Of a DNA stretch of 48,796 bases, positions 42,036 through 48,796 are shown piece after piece. The notes under the pieces were generated by a model. That model saw only the letters and a program-made list of their open reading frames with translations. It had not been told where the DNA came from and did not search any database. Made by a program: the position numbers and the translations under genes. Origin of the DNA: Actinomycetes bacterium. GTDB taxonomy: Bacteria; Actinomycetota; Acidimicrobiia; Acidimicrobiales; Bog-793. The stretch spans positions 1-48,796 of the forward strand of contig JAKACA010000004.1 of NCBI GenBank assembly GCA_021796455.1. Direction: 5' to 3'. Positions within the stretch are counted from its first letter, which is position 1. The number at the start of each line of letters is the position of its first letter.

Positions 42036-43484
42036 TCAGTCGAGCGCGCTCATGACGTGCTTGACTCTCGTGTAGTCATCGAAACCGTACATCGACAGAT
42101 CCTTTCCATACCCCGAGTGCTTGAATCCGCCATGCGGCATCTCGGCCACGATCGGGATGTGCGTGTTGATCCACACGCATCCAAAGTCGAGCCGTCGAGC
42201 CATGCGCATCGCCCGCCCGTGATCACGGGTCCAGACACTCGAAGCCAGTCCGTACTTGACGCCATTTGCCCAGGAGAGCGCCTGCTCCTCGTCGGAGAAG
42301 CGCTGCACGGTTATGACGGGCCCGAACACCTCGTCCTGGACCATCTCGTCATCTTGCCGAAGTCCCGCCACCACGGTCGGCTCGAACAGGTAGCCTCGAT
42401 CGCCTACGTGGTGCCCGCCGTGACGCACCTCGGCGTGCGCGGGGGTGCGCTCGATGAACCCGCTCACCCTTGCAAGCTGGTCGGCGTTGTTGAGGGGACC
42501 GTACAGGGCGTCTTCGTTCTCTGGCCCCGCAGTCACAGTGGCCTCGGCCTGGGCAACCAGTGCGGCGAGGAACTCGTCATGGACACCCGGGCCAGCCAGC
42601 ACACGGGTCGCAGCCGTGCAGTCTTGCCCGGCGTTGAAGTATCCGGCCAGAGCAATGGCTTCCGCTGCCTTCTCGACGTCCGCGTCGTCGAAGATGATCA
42701 CGGGCGCCTTGCCGCCAAGCTCCAGGTGGACCCTCTTCAGATCATGCGCGGCGGACTCGGCCACTTCCATCCCTGCACGTACTGACCCGGTTATCGAGAC
42801 CATCCGCGGCGTCGGATGGGCGACCAGTGCGCGTCCGGTGTCCCGATCGCCACAGATCACGTTGAAGACACCCGGCGGCAGGTGCTCGGCCATTATTTCG
42901 GCCATGAGGAGCGTGGAGGCGGGCGTCGTGTCCGAGGGCTTGAGGACGGTCGAGTTGCCCGCCGCGATCGCGGGCGCCCATTTCCACACCGCCATCATCA
43001 TCGGATAGTTCCACGGAGTCACCTGGGCGCAGACTCCGATGGGCTCGCGACGGATCATCGAGGTGTGCCCGCTCATGTACTCACCCGCGGAGCGCCCCTC
43101 GAGAACGCGAGCAGCTCCGGCGAAGAACCGTATCTGGTCCACCATCGGAGGGATCTCCTCCGAGAGCGTCAGACCGATTGGCTTGCCCGTGTTCTCACTC
43201 TCGACTCGAACCAGCTCTTCGGCCCTCGCCTCGATTGCATCTGCGATCTTCAGGAGCGCCCGCCCCCGCTCGGCGGGCGTCGCGTCCCGCCACACCTCGA
43301 AGGCGCTGGCGGCCGCCTCGAAGGCGGCGTCGACGTCGTCAGATTCAGAAACGGGTGCCTCGGCAAAGACGTCGCCGGTGCTGGGGTTGATGAGGTGGCT
43401 CGTACGGCCCGACTTCGCGTCGACATAATCGCCGTTCACAAAGTTCTGCAGCCGACGCAGCTCACTTCCGTTCTCGTTTGCCAT
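42036..43484 (-). CDS. NAD(P)-dependent aldehyde dehydrogenase, aminobutyraldehyde-type
   Basis: The 482-residue enzyme has all catalytic parts: [20 protein letters not shown] and [15 protein letters not shown] (cofactor), [13 protein letters not shown], the base Glu in [12 protein letters not shown] and the nucleophile Cys in [11 protein letters not shown], and [10 protein letters not shown]. The C-terminal [24 protein letters not shown] segment resembles gamma-aminobutyraldehyde (PatD/PuuC) and betaine aldehyde dehydrogenases. It is divergent from the PuuB-like oxidase with a 94-base promoter region between, so oxidation of an aminoaldehyde from putrescine to GABA is the best reading. ATG start at 43484, where a GC palindrome ATCGCGAT begins. 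Confidence 0.9.
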   Translation of the reverse strand: MANENGSELRRLQNFVNGDYVDAKSGRTSHLINPSTGDVFAEAPVSESDDVDAAFEAAASAFEVWRDATPAERGRALLKIADAIEARAEELVRVESENTGKPIGLTLSEEIPPMVDQIRFFAGAARVLEGRSAGEYMSGHTSMIRREPIGVCAQVTPWNYPMMMAVWKWAPAIAAGNSTVLKPSDTTPASTLLMAEIMAEHLPPGVFNVICGDRDTGRALVAHPTPRMVSITGSVRAGMEVAESAAHDLKRVHLELGGKAPVIIFDDADVEKAAEAIALAGYFNAGQDCTAATRVLAGPGVHDEFLAALVAQAEATVTAGPENEDALYGPLNNADQLARVSGFIERTPAHAEVRHGGHHVGDRGYLFEPTVVAGLRQDDEMVQDEVFGPVITVQRFSDEEQALSWANGVKYGLASSVWTRDHGRAMRMARRLDFGCVWINTHIPIVAEMPHGGFKHSGYGKDLSMYGFDDYTRVKHVMSALD

Positions 43485-43578
43485 ATCGCGATCCTGGCAG
43501 AGATTTGCGCGCCCGACAAGGGCTCGAGCAGGCCGAACACTGCGGAATTCGTCGTTGAAGGGCCGCTAGTGTGCAGCT

Positions 43579-45009
43579 ATGGGCGCCCAGACCTCTTCAG
43601 GCTACTCAGCTGGATCCAGGTGGCGAGAGTTGTCCTACTGGTTCGACACGCTCCCGGAGCCGGTAGGGGCGCGGCCGGCTCTCGCAGCAGACATCGACGT
43701 CGACGTCGCGATCGTAGGAGCAGGCTACACCGGCCTGTGGACCGCGTACTACCTCGCCAGGGCAGATCCGGGCTTGCGTGTCGCCGTCGTTGAGAGAGAG
43801 GTTGCCGGTTACGGCGCGTCGGGGCGCAACGGCGGTTGGTGCTCGGCTTTCTTCGCCATCTCCGACGCCGTCTTGGCGAGAGAAGTCGGTCTCGGGGGCA
43901 TGCATGCCATGCGGCGAGCCATGCAGGAATCGGTCGACGAGGTCGGTGCCGTCGCAGCAAGCGAGAATATCGATTGCCACTACCGCAAGGGAGGCTCGAT
44001 CAGCCTCGCGCGCTCGAGCACTCAGGTACGGGCCGGGCTGGCCGAGGTGGAGCAGGCGAGATCGCTTGGCCTTCGCGAGGACGACATCTGCTGGTACACA
44101 GGCGCCGAGGCGTGCGCGCTCGTCGGTGCGACATCGGTGCTCGGAGGCGTCTATACACCGCATTGCGCCTCGCTCCATCCAGCTCGCCTGGCGCGTGGCC
44201 TGGCGGCAGCAGTCGAGCGCCGGGGCGTGACCATCTACGAGCAGAGCCCCGTGACACGGATATCACGCGCCGGTCCGAGCGGAGCGGTGAACCGGCTGGA
44301 GACTCCCGGCGGCCGTGTTCGGGCCGAGATCGTCGTCCAGGCGACCGAGGGCTACAGCGCGGAGCTACCGGGCAAGCGGCGTGAGGTCGTACCTCTCTAT
44401 TCGCTAATGGTCGCCACCGAGCCGCTCCCCACGAAAGCCTTGGAATCAATTCGCCTGAGAGGAGGACTCACCTTCACTGACGGGCGCCACCTCATCATCT
44501 ACGGCCAGCTGACAGTCGACGGGAGGTTGGCCTTTGGGGGCCGCGGCGCGCCTTATCACTTCGCGTCCGGCATCGAGACGTCCTTCGAACTCGTCCCAAA
44601 GGTTCACGACGGGCTCCGCGCGACTCTCGTCGAGCTCTTTCCGGAGATAGAACGCGTGGAGATAACCCATAGGTGGGGTGGTCCACTTGGCGTCCACCGG
44701 GACTGGTACCCGTCAGTCAACTACGACAGGGCGGGCGGGCGGGCCTCGGCCGGAGCCTACGCCGGAGACGGCGTGTCTACGACCAACCTTGCCGGCCGCA
44801 CCTTGGCGGACCTCATCGCGGGAAGAGACACGCCCGAGACCCACCTGTGCTGGGTCGGGCACCGCTCACCGGCCTGGGAGCCGGAGCCGCTTCGCTGGAT
44901 CGGTGTCAATACCGGCCTTGCCGCCATGAGACTGGCTGACAGATCAGAGAGCCGTAGTGGGCGACCGTCCCGCCTCGCTGCCGTGGTGGACCGCTTGACA
45001 GGGCACTGA
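43579..45009 (+). CDS. FAD-dependent amine oxidase, gamma-glutamylputrescine oxidase (PuuB)-like
   Basis: The 476-residue DAO-family flavoprotein has SYWFDTLPEPVGARPALA followed by VDVAIVGAGYTGLWTAYYLA near residue 42, the flavin loop EVAGYGASGRNGGWCSAFF, and the C-terminal HRWGGPLGVHRDWYPSVNYD with AYAGDGVSTTNLAGRTLADL. This resembles PuuB and other secondary-amine oxidases. The ATG is at 43579. With the divergent aldehyde dehydrogenase and the GabT gene behind it (converging, 35 bases apart), it fits oxidation of putrescine or a related amine to an aminoaldehyde. No PuuA gamma-glutamyl ligase is in the window, so the substrate may be an unmodified amine. Confidence 0.87.
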   Translation: MGAQTSSGYSAGSRWRELSYWFDTLPEPVGARPALAADIDVDVAIVGAGYTGLWTAYYLARADPGLRVAVVEREVAGYGASGRNGGWCSAFFAISDAVLAREVGLGGMHAMRRAMQESVDEVGAVAASENIDCHYRKGGSISLARSSTQVRAGLAEVEQARSLGLREDDICWYTGAEACALVGATSVLGGVYTPHCASLHPARLARGLAAAVERRGVTIYEQSPVTRISRAGPSGAVNRLETPGGRVRAEIVVQATEGYSAELPGKRREVVPLYSLMVATEPLPTKALESIRLRGGLTFTDGRHLIIYGQLTVDGRLAFGGRGAPYHFASGIETSFELVPKVHDGLRATLVELFPEIERVEITHRWGGPLGVHRDWYPSVNYDRAGGRASAGAYAGDGVSTTNLAGRTLADLIAGRDTPETHLCWVGHRSPAWEPEPLRWIGVNTGLAAMRLADRSESRSGRPSRLAAVVDRLTGH

Positions 45010-45044
45010 GCCCATGCGGGCCGGGAGCTCCGAAGTCAGGCTGC

Positions 45045-46391
45045 TCAGAGCGAGCGCAGCGCCTTCTCCAGGATCTCAACGCCCTCGCTAAGAAGATCCT
45101 CTCCGATCACAAGTGGTGGGAGGATTCTGACGACGTTGTCGAACGTGCCCGCCTTCAACATGATCACGCCTTCGCTGTGGCAGCGAGCGAGCACCTTGGT
45201 GACCGCAGCGGGATCGGGGGTCTTACGAGCCCGGTCAGACACGAGCTCGACGGCCGCCATCCCTCCTATCACGCGTACATCGCCGACGGCGGCCACCTCG
45301 TCTACCAAGGGCCGCAGCCTCTGCTCTAGGACCTCACCGATTCTCTGAGCTGCCTCGACCAGACCACCACGTTCTACCTCGGCTATCGAAGCCAGCGCAG
45401 CCGCACACGACACTGGATTGCCTCCGAAAGTGCTGCCGAGGCCGCCGGGGTGGATCCTGTCGACAATGTCGGCGCGCGCTGTCACACCGCCGATCGGCAG
45501 GCCGCCTCCGAGTCCCTTGGCCGTCGTCACGATGTCCGGGATGATGCCGGAATGCTCCGACGCGAACCAGCGGCCCGTTCGCGCGAAGCCAGCCTGGACT
45601 TCGTCTGCCACGAAGACGATCCCGTTCGCGGCACAGTACTCGGCCAGAGCCGGGAGGAAGCCAGCACCGGGAATGACGACTCCTCCCTCGCCAAGCACCG
45701 GTTCGATCACGAGAGCTGCGATCCGCTCCCCGCCGATCTGGCGGTCCATCGCAGTGATGGCAGCCTCCGCGCACGCAGGTCCACACGCCTCCGGCGAGGC
45801 TCCGACCGCGCACCGGTACGGGTAGCTGAACGGCAGCCGGTAGATCTCCGGCGCGAGCGGCCCGAAGCTCTCCTTGTACGGCATGGCCTTGGAGGTCAAG
45901 CTCATCGCCAGCAGGGTCCGCCCGTGGAACGCGTGATCGAAGGCGACCACGGCCTGACGACCCGTCGCCGACCTCGCGATCTTCACCGCGTTCTCCACTG
46001 CCTCGGCGCCGGAGTTGACAAAGAAGGTGCGCCTCTCGACATTGCCGGGCACGAGGAGGTTCAGGCGCTCGGCAAGCTCGACGTAGCTCTCGTACGGGGT
46101 CACCTGGAAGCAGGTATGGGTGAAACGCGCCGCCTGCTCGGCGATGGCAGCCGCGACGAGCTCGGCGCTCGAGCCCACGTTGAGCACGGCGATGCCAGCG
46201 CCCAGATCGATGAAGGAGTTCCCGTCGACGTCCACTACGACCCCGCCGGCTGCTCGCTCTGCGAAGACCGGCAGGGTTCCGCCGACCCCGCGCGGCACGG
46301 CTGCATGTCGCCTGACCATCAGCTCTGAAGAGCGCGGGCCGGGTAGCTCGGTGACGATCTGCCTTTTTTGCGCGACTTTGGAGATCTCCAC
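45045..46391 (-). CDS. gabT: 4-aminobutyrate aminotransferase
   Basis: The 448-residue class III aminotransferase turns GABA plus 2-oxoglutarate into succinic semialdehyde and glutamate. Features are LGAGIAVLNVGSSAELVAAA, FFVNSGAEAVENAVKIARSA, AFHGRTLLAMSLTSKAMPYK, VFVADEVQAGFARTGRWFAS and the PLP Lys in TTAKGLGGGLPIGG. GTG at 46391 is chosen because GAGAGGGAG lies 8 bases before it; ATGs at 46427, 46460 and 46475 lack ribosome sites. It is divergent from an Lrp regulator. No succinic semialdehyde dehydrogenase is visible, unless the aldehyde dehydrogenase at 42036 serves. Confidence 0.88.
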   Translation of the reverse strand: MEISKVAQKRQIVTELPGPRSSELMVRRHAAVPRGVGGTLPVFAERAAGGVVVDVDGNSFIDLGAGIAVLNVGSSAELVAAAIAEQAARFTHTCFQVTPYESYVELAERLNLLVPGNVERRTFFVNSGAEAVENAVKIARSATGRQAVVAFDHAFHGRTLLAMSLTSKAMPYKESFGPLAPEIYRLPFSYPYRCAVGASPEACGPACAEAAITAMDRQIGGERIAALVIEPVLGEGGVVIPGAGFLPALAEYCAANGIVFVADEVQAGFARTGRWFASEHSGIIPDIVTTAKGLGGGLPIGGVTARADIVDRIHPGGLGSTFGGNPVSCAAALASIAEVERGGLVEAAQRIGEVLEQRLRPLVDEVAAVGDVRVIGGMAAVELVSDRARKTPDPAAVTKVLARCHSEGVIMLKAGTFDNVVRILPPLVIGEDLLSEGVEILEKALRSL

Positions 46392-46484
46392 GCTCTGGCT
46401 CCCTCTCGAGTGGTCCTGGACATCCATGGCAAGCGCAGCACCTGCTAAATCTGTTGACATGGAGCTTATATGCAACGGATTTCA

Positions 46485-46514
46485 TTGACAATGGCGCGCG
46501 TGGCTGGGAATATT
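46485..46514 (+). promoter_or_regulatory. Promoter of the Lrp regulator gene, probably giving a leaderless transcript
   Basis: A perfect -35 TTGACA (46485-46490) is followed after 18 bases by AATATT (46509-46514). The predicted transcription start falls at or next to the ATG at 46522, and no ribosome site precedes that ATG. Both facts agree with a leaderless mRNA, which is common in actinobacteria. On the other strand, TTGTCA with TATAAG 15 bases on may serve gabT. Confidence 0.5.
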
Positions 46515-46521
46515 AGCCGCC

Positions 46522-47004
46522 ATGGCGAAAGCAATCGGGGCCTCGACTCTGCACGCGCCGACGTTGGACGAGGTCTCCAAGCGGCTCGTCGAGGAGCTTC
46601 AGCACGACGGGCGCAAATCGTACACCGATCTTGCCAAGTCGGTGGGGCTCTCGGAAGCAGCAGTCAGACAAAGGGTGCGCCGACTCTTGGATGAAGGCGT
46701 CATGCAGATCGTCGCGGTCACCGACCCGACGACAGTCGGTTTCTCACGCCAAGCCATGGTCGGGATAAGGGCACAGGGCGACCTGCGCGAGATCGCGAGG
46801 CGGCTGAGCGCTCTACCCGAGCTCGAGTACGTCGTGCTGTGCGCAGGCTCCTTCGACATCCTCGTGGAGCTCGTGTGCGAGGACGACGAACGACTGCTCG
46901 ACCTGCTCGACGAGTCGATCCGCTCGATCGAAGGCGTGCGGGAGACAGAGACCTTCATCTACCTCCGGCTGGTGAAGCAGACCTATGCGTGGGGCACCCG
47001 ATGA
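46522..47004 (+). CDS. Lrp/AsnC-family transcriptional regulator
   Basis: The 160-residue protein has an N-terminal helix-turn-helix at about residues 15-60 (VSKRLVEELQHDGRKSYTDL, then SVGLSEAAVRQRVRRLLDEG) and a C-terminal ligand-binding ferredoxin-like domain (AMVGIRAQGDLREIARRL, YVVLCAGSFDILVELVCED and VRETETFIYLRLVKQTYAWG). It is divergent from gabT and 58 bases ahead of an aminotransferase gene, so it probably senses an amino acid or amine and controls both. The transcript is probably leaderless. Confidence 0.92.
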   Translation: MAKAIGASTLHAPTLDEVSKRLVEELQHDGRKSYTDLAKSVGLSEAAVRQRVRRLLDEGVMQIVAVTDPTTVGFSRQAMVGIRAQGDLREIARRLSALPELEYVVLCAGSFDILVELVCEDDERLLDLLDESIRSIEGVRETETFIYLRLVKQTYAWGTR

Positions 47005-47014
47005 GAAGTGCCGG

Positions 47015-47044
47015 CCCGAGCGGGACAATCCCGAGCGGGACAAT
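47015..47044 (+). repeat. 15-bp perfect tandem duplication
   Basis: CCCGAGCGGGACAAT occurs twice without a gap (47015-47029 and 47030-47044), between the Lrp gene and the aminotransferase. Each copy contains the small inverted repeat CCCG-AG-CGGG, so the leader could form two hairpins just before the ribosome site. Confidence 0.85.
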
Positions 47045-47062
47045 GACGAGACAAGAGGCGAG

Positions 47063-48451
47063 ATGACCGACAGCCACCACATCCAAGACGACCTCGCCGC
47101 CCAGCAGGCCAACGCCCGTGAGCACCTGTGGCTCCACTTCACGCGGATGGGTGCCTACACGCCCGAGCACGAGATACCCATAATCGAGCGAGGTGAGGGC
47201 GCCTACGTGTACGACAACAAGGGCAAGCGGTACCTTGACGGGCTCTCGGGGCTTTTCGTCGTCCAACTCGGGCACGGCCGACATGACCTTGCCGAGGCGG
47301 CTCGCAAGCAGGCCGAAAAGCTCGCGTACTTCCCGCTCTGGTCCTACGCACATCCAGCGAGCATCGAGCTGGCCGATCGGCTAGCCGGCTATGCCCCTGG
47401 CGACCTCAACCGCATCTTCTTCACCACTGGAGGCAGCGAGGCCGTCGAGTCCGCGTGGAAGCTGTCCCGCCAGTACTTCAAGGCGATCGGGCAGCCGAGC
47501 CGCTACAAGGTTATAAGCCGGAACATCGCCTATCATGGAACGTCGCTCGGTGCTCTTTCCATCACCGGCATACCGTCGGCTCGCGTGCCTTTCGAGCCGC
47601 TCGTGCCCGGAGCCCGCAAAGCGATGAACACCAATCGGTACCGCTGCCCCGACTGCGCAAGTCTCGACCACTGCACGATGCGTTGCGCCGACTCTATAGA
47701 GCAGATCATCGAATTCGAGGGGCCGGAGACGGTCGCGGCAGTGTTCGTCGAACCGGTCCAGAACTCAGGCGGCTGCTTCCCCCCTCCGGAGGGCTACCTG
47801 CCTTATGTACGCGACATATGCGACCGCCACGGTGTCCTTATGGTCTCCGACGAGGTGATATGCGCTTTCGGGCGAATCGGCGAGATGTTCGCGTGCGACC
47901 GGTACGGATATGTGCCCGACATGATCACGTGCGCCAAGGGCATGACGAGCGGATACTCGCCGATCGGAGCGATGATCGCGCGTGAGGTGATCATGGAGCC
48001 TTTCCTCGAGCGCGCGGCGAGCTTCGCCCATGGCATCACGTTCGGGGGCCACCCTGTCTCAGCCGCTGTCGCCCTTTCCAACCTCGACGCGTTCGAGCGA
48101 GAGGGGATCATCGAGCACGTGCGACGCAATGAGCCGGGTTTCCGGGCCGCTCTCGAAGGGCTGAGCGACTTGCCCATAGTGGGAGACGTTCGCGGCGCCG
48201 GGTACTTCTATGGAATCGAGCTCGTGAAGGACAAGAAGACGAAGGAGACATTCTCTCAAGACGAGGCAGAACACCTCCTCCGCGGCTTTCTCTCCCCTGC
48301 CCTTTTCGACAACGGGCTCATATGCCGTGCCGACGACCGCGGCGATCCAGTGATCCAGCTCTCCCCTCCGCTCATCTGCGAGCAGGAGCACTTCGACGAG
48401 ATCGCCGCGATCCTCCGACGGGTGCTCGAGGAGGCCTGGGCCCGGATCTAG
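47063..48451 (+). CDS. Omega-aminotransferase, putrescine/diamine:pyruvate-type (class III)
   Basis: The 462-residue PLP enzyme is similar in layout to SpuC-like polyamine:pyruvate aminotransferases: LWLHFTRMGAYTPEHEIPII at the N-terminus, GLSGLFVVQLGHGRHDLAEA, FFTTGGSEAVESAWKLSRQY, AYHGTSLGALSITG, LMVSDEVICAFGRIGEMFAC and the PLP Lys in ITCAKGMTSGYSPIG. The insert RYRCPDCASLDHCTMRCADS is Cys-rich, with CPDC and two further Cys that could hold a metal; similar Cys residues occur in some family members. The ATG at 47063 follows AGAGGCGAG. It is probably transcribed with the Lrp gene and completes a transaminase route for diamine breakdown beside the oxidase route. Confidence 0.87.
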   Translation: MTDSHHIQDDLAAQQANAREHLWLHFTRMGAYTPEHEIPIIERGEGAYVYDNKGKRYLDGLSGLFVVQLGHGRHDLAEAARKQAEKLAYFPLWSYAHPASIELADRLAGYAPGDLNRIFFTTGGSEAVESAWKLSRQYFKAIGQPSRYKVISRNIAYHGTSLGALSITGIPSARVPFEPLVPGARKAMNTNRYRCPDCASLDHCTMRCADSIEQIIEFEGPETVAAVFVEPVQNSGGCFPPPEGYLPYVRDICDRHGVLMVSDEVICAFGRIGEMFACDRYGYVPDMITCAKGMTSGYSPIGAMIAREVIMEPFLERAASFAHGITFGGHPVSAAVALSNLDAFEREGIIEHVRRNEPGFRAALEGLSDLPIVGDVRGAGYFYGIELVKDKKTKETFSQDEAEHLLRGFLSPALFDNGLICRADDRGDPVIQLSPPLICEQEHFDEIAAILRRVLEEAWARI

Positions 48452-48530
48452 GTCATCGCTACCGGCTCGACCCCGCCTGTGCCGCGCTGCAACGCCCTAA
48501 CGTCGTCGTATGCGGCCGGACCCTCCCGTC

Positions 48531-48564
48531 ATGTCGGCGACACCAACATGTCGGCCACACCAAG
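48531..48564 (+). repeat. Near-perfect 17-bp tandem duplication at the arfB start
   Basis: The 17-base unit beginning ATGTCGGC and ending in ACACCAA plus one base occurs at 48531-48547 and 48548-48564, with 15 of 17 positions equal. Each copy begins with ATG, but only the second is in frame with the ArfB-like protein. Confidence 0.8.
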
Positions 48565-48796
48565 AGTCCATGACGTGACCGACCCGAGCTCCTCAAAGCC
48601 AGTCAGAGCGATGCCACTGCCTGACGGTGACCGTAGGGTGAGCGTGATCGGCGACGTGCAGATCCCGGGTGGTCCGCTCATCCCCGAGAGCGAGTTGCGT
48701 TGGAGGTACTCCGCGAGCGGCGGACCGGGTGGTCAGCATGTCAACACGTCGAACACCCGCGTAGAGGTTGTCTTCGACGCCAGTGCCTCTTCGGCG
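48548..48796 (+). CDS. arfB: ArfB-type peptidyl-tRNA hydrolase (RF-1 domain), 5' part only
   Basis: The frame is open to the window end, so only the first 83 residues are present. IPESELRWRYSASGGPGGQH followed by VNTSNTRVEV is the RF-1 domain signature, with the catalytic GGQ at the place where it cuts peptidyl-tRNA. The short distance from GGQ to the N-terminus fits ArfB (YaeJ), which frees stalled ribosomes, rather than a codon-reading release factor. The ATG at 48548 gives a 40-residue extension before the usual start; ATG 48611 or a later GTG may be the true start. Confidence 0.8.
   Translation, partial: MSATPRVHDVTDPSSSKPVRAMPLPDGDRRVSVIGDVQIPGGPLIPESELRWRYSASGGPGGQHVNTSNTRVEVVFDASASSA

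Noticed and set aside
45334..46491. 385-codon open frame on the minus strand
   Set aside because: It overlaps gabT in another frame and is rich in Arg, Gly and Ala without motifs; gabT is the real gene.

Overview
The window is GC-rich (about 65 percent by eye). Its genes are closely packed, often with 1 to 4 base stop/start overlaps, many GTG and TTG starts, Tat-exported binding proteins and IclR/TetR/Lrp regulators. This points to an actinobacterium. An uncultured Acidimicrobiia-type lineage is my guess, but the window has no rRNA or other phylogenetic marker to prove it. I see no tRNA, rRNA, CRISPR array, insertion sequence, phage gene or replication origin.

Layout. (a) 1-11305: a partial gene end (perhaps an IclR regulator); a Tat-exported family 5 substrate-binding protein (SBP); a 1038-residue protein with a propeller-like N-terminal half and a PHP-like DUF3604 half; a D-2-hydroxyacid dehydrogenase; a thiamine-diphosphate enzyme; a beta-hydroxyacid dehydrogenase; a second SBP; and an IclR regulator. 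(b) 11306-18801: an orphan pair of palindromes, a crotonase, an ADP-forming acyl-CoA synthetase, a third SBP, a TetR regulator with a clear operator, a second crotonase and an acyl-CoA dehydrogenase. This looks like uptake and CoA-dependent breakdown of a carboxylic acid. (c) 19179-30854: the most distinctive part, a corrinoid-dependent demethylation island. A dimethylglycine/sarcosine dehydrogenase-like flavoprotein is followed by both ETF subunits. Opposite lie DUF1638, a corrinoid activator (RACo-like), a methyl-THF:corrinoid methyltransferase, a corrinoid protein and an IclR regulator. Divergent from these are a non-pyrrolysine MttB-family methyltransferase and a corrinoid adenosyltransferase. 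(d) 30959-41948: a Tat-exported molybdoenzyme with its cytochrome b, a CaiB/BaiF CoA-transferase, a fused nicotinate phosphoribosyltransferase-nicotinamidase, an amidase, a hypothetical gene, a DUF3048 protein, a saccharopine dehydrogenase-like protein and a membrane-anchored N,N-dimethylformamidase-like protein. (e) 42036-48451: a polyamine/GABA module with an aldehyde dehydrogenase, a PuuB-like amine oxidase, GabT, an Lrp regulator and an omega-aminotransferase. The window ends inside an ArfB-type ribosome-rescue gene.

How the parts may work together (inference): the MttB homologue would take a methyl group from a quaternary amine onto the corrinoid protein, the pterin methyltransferase would pass it to tetrahydrofolate, and the RACo-like protein would rescue oxidised cobalt. 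The dimethylglycine dehydrogenase-like protein would then strip further N-methyl groups oxidatively, feeding tetrahydrofolate and ETF. Glycine betaine is the simplest substrate. A carnitine or butyrobetaine-like substrate is also possible, because CoA-activation genes and a GABA pathway lie nearby.
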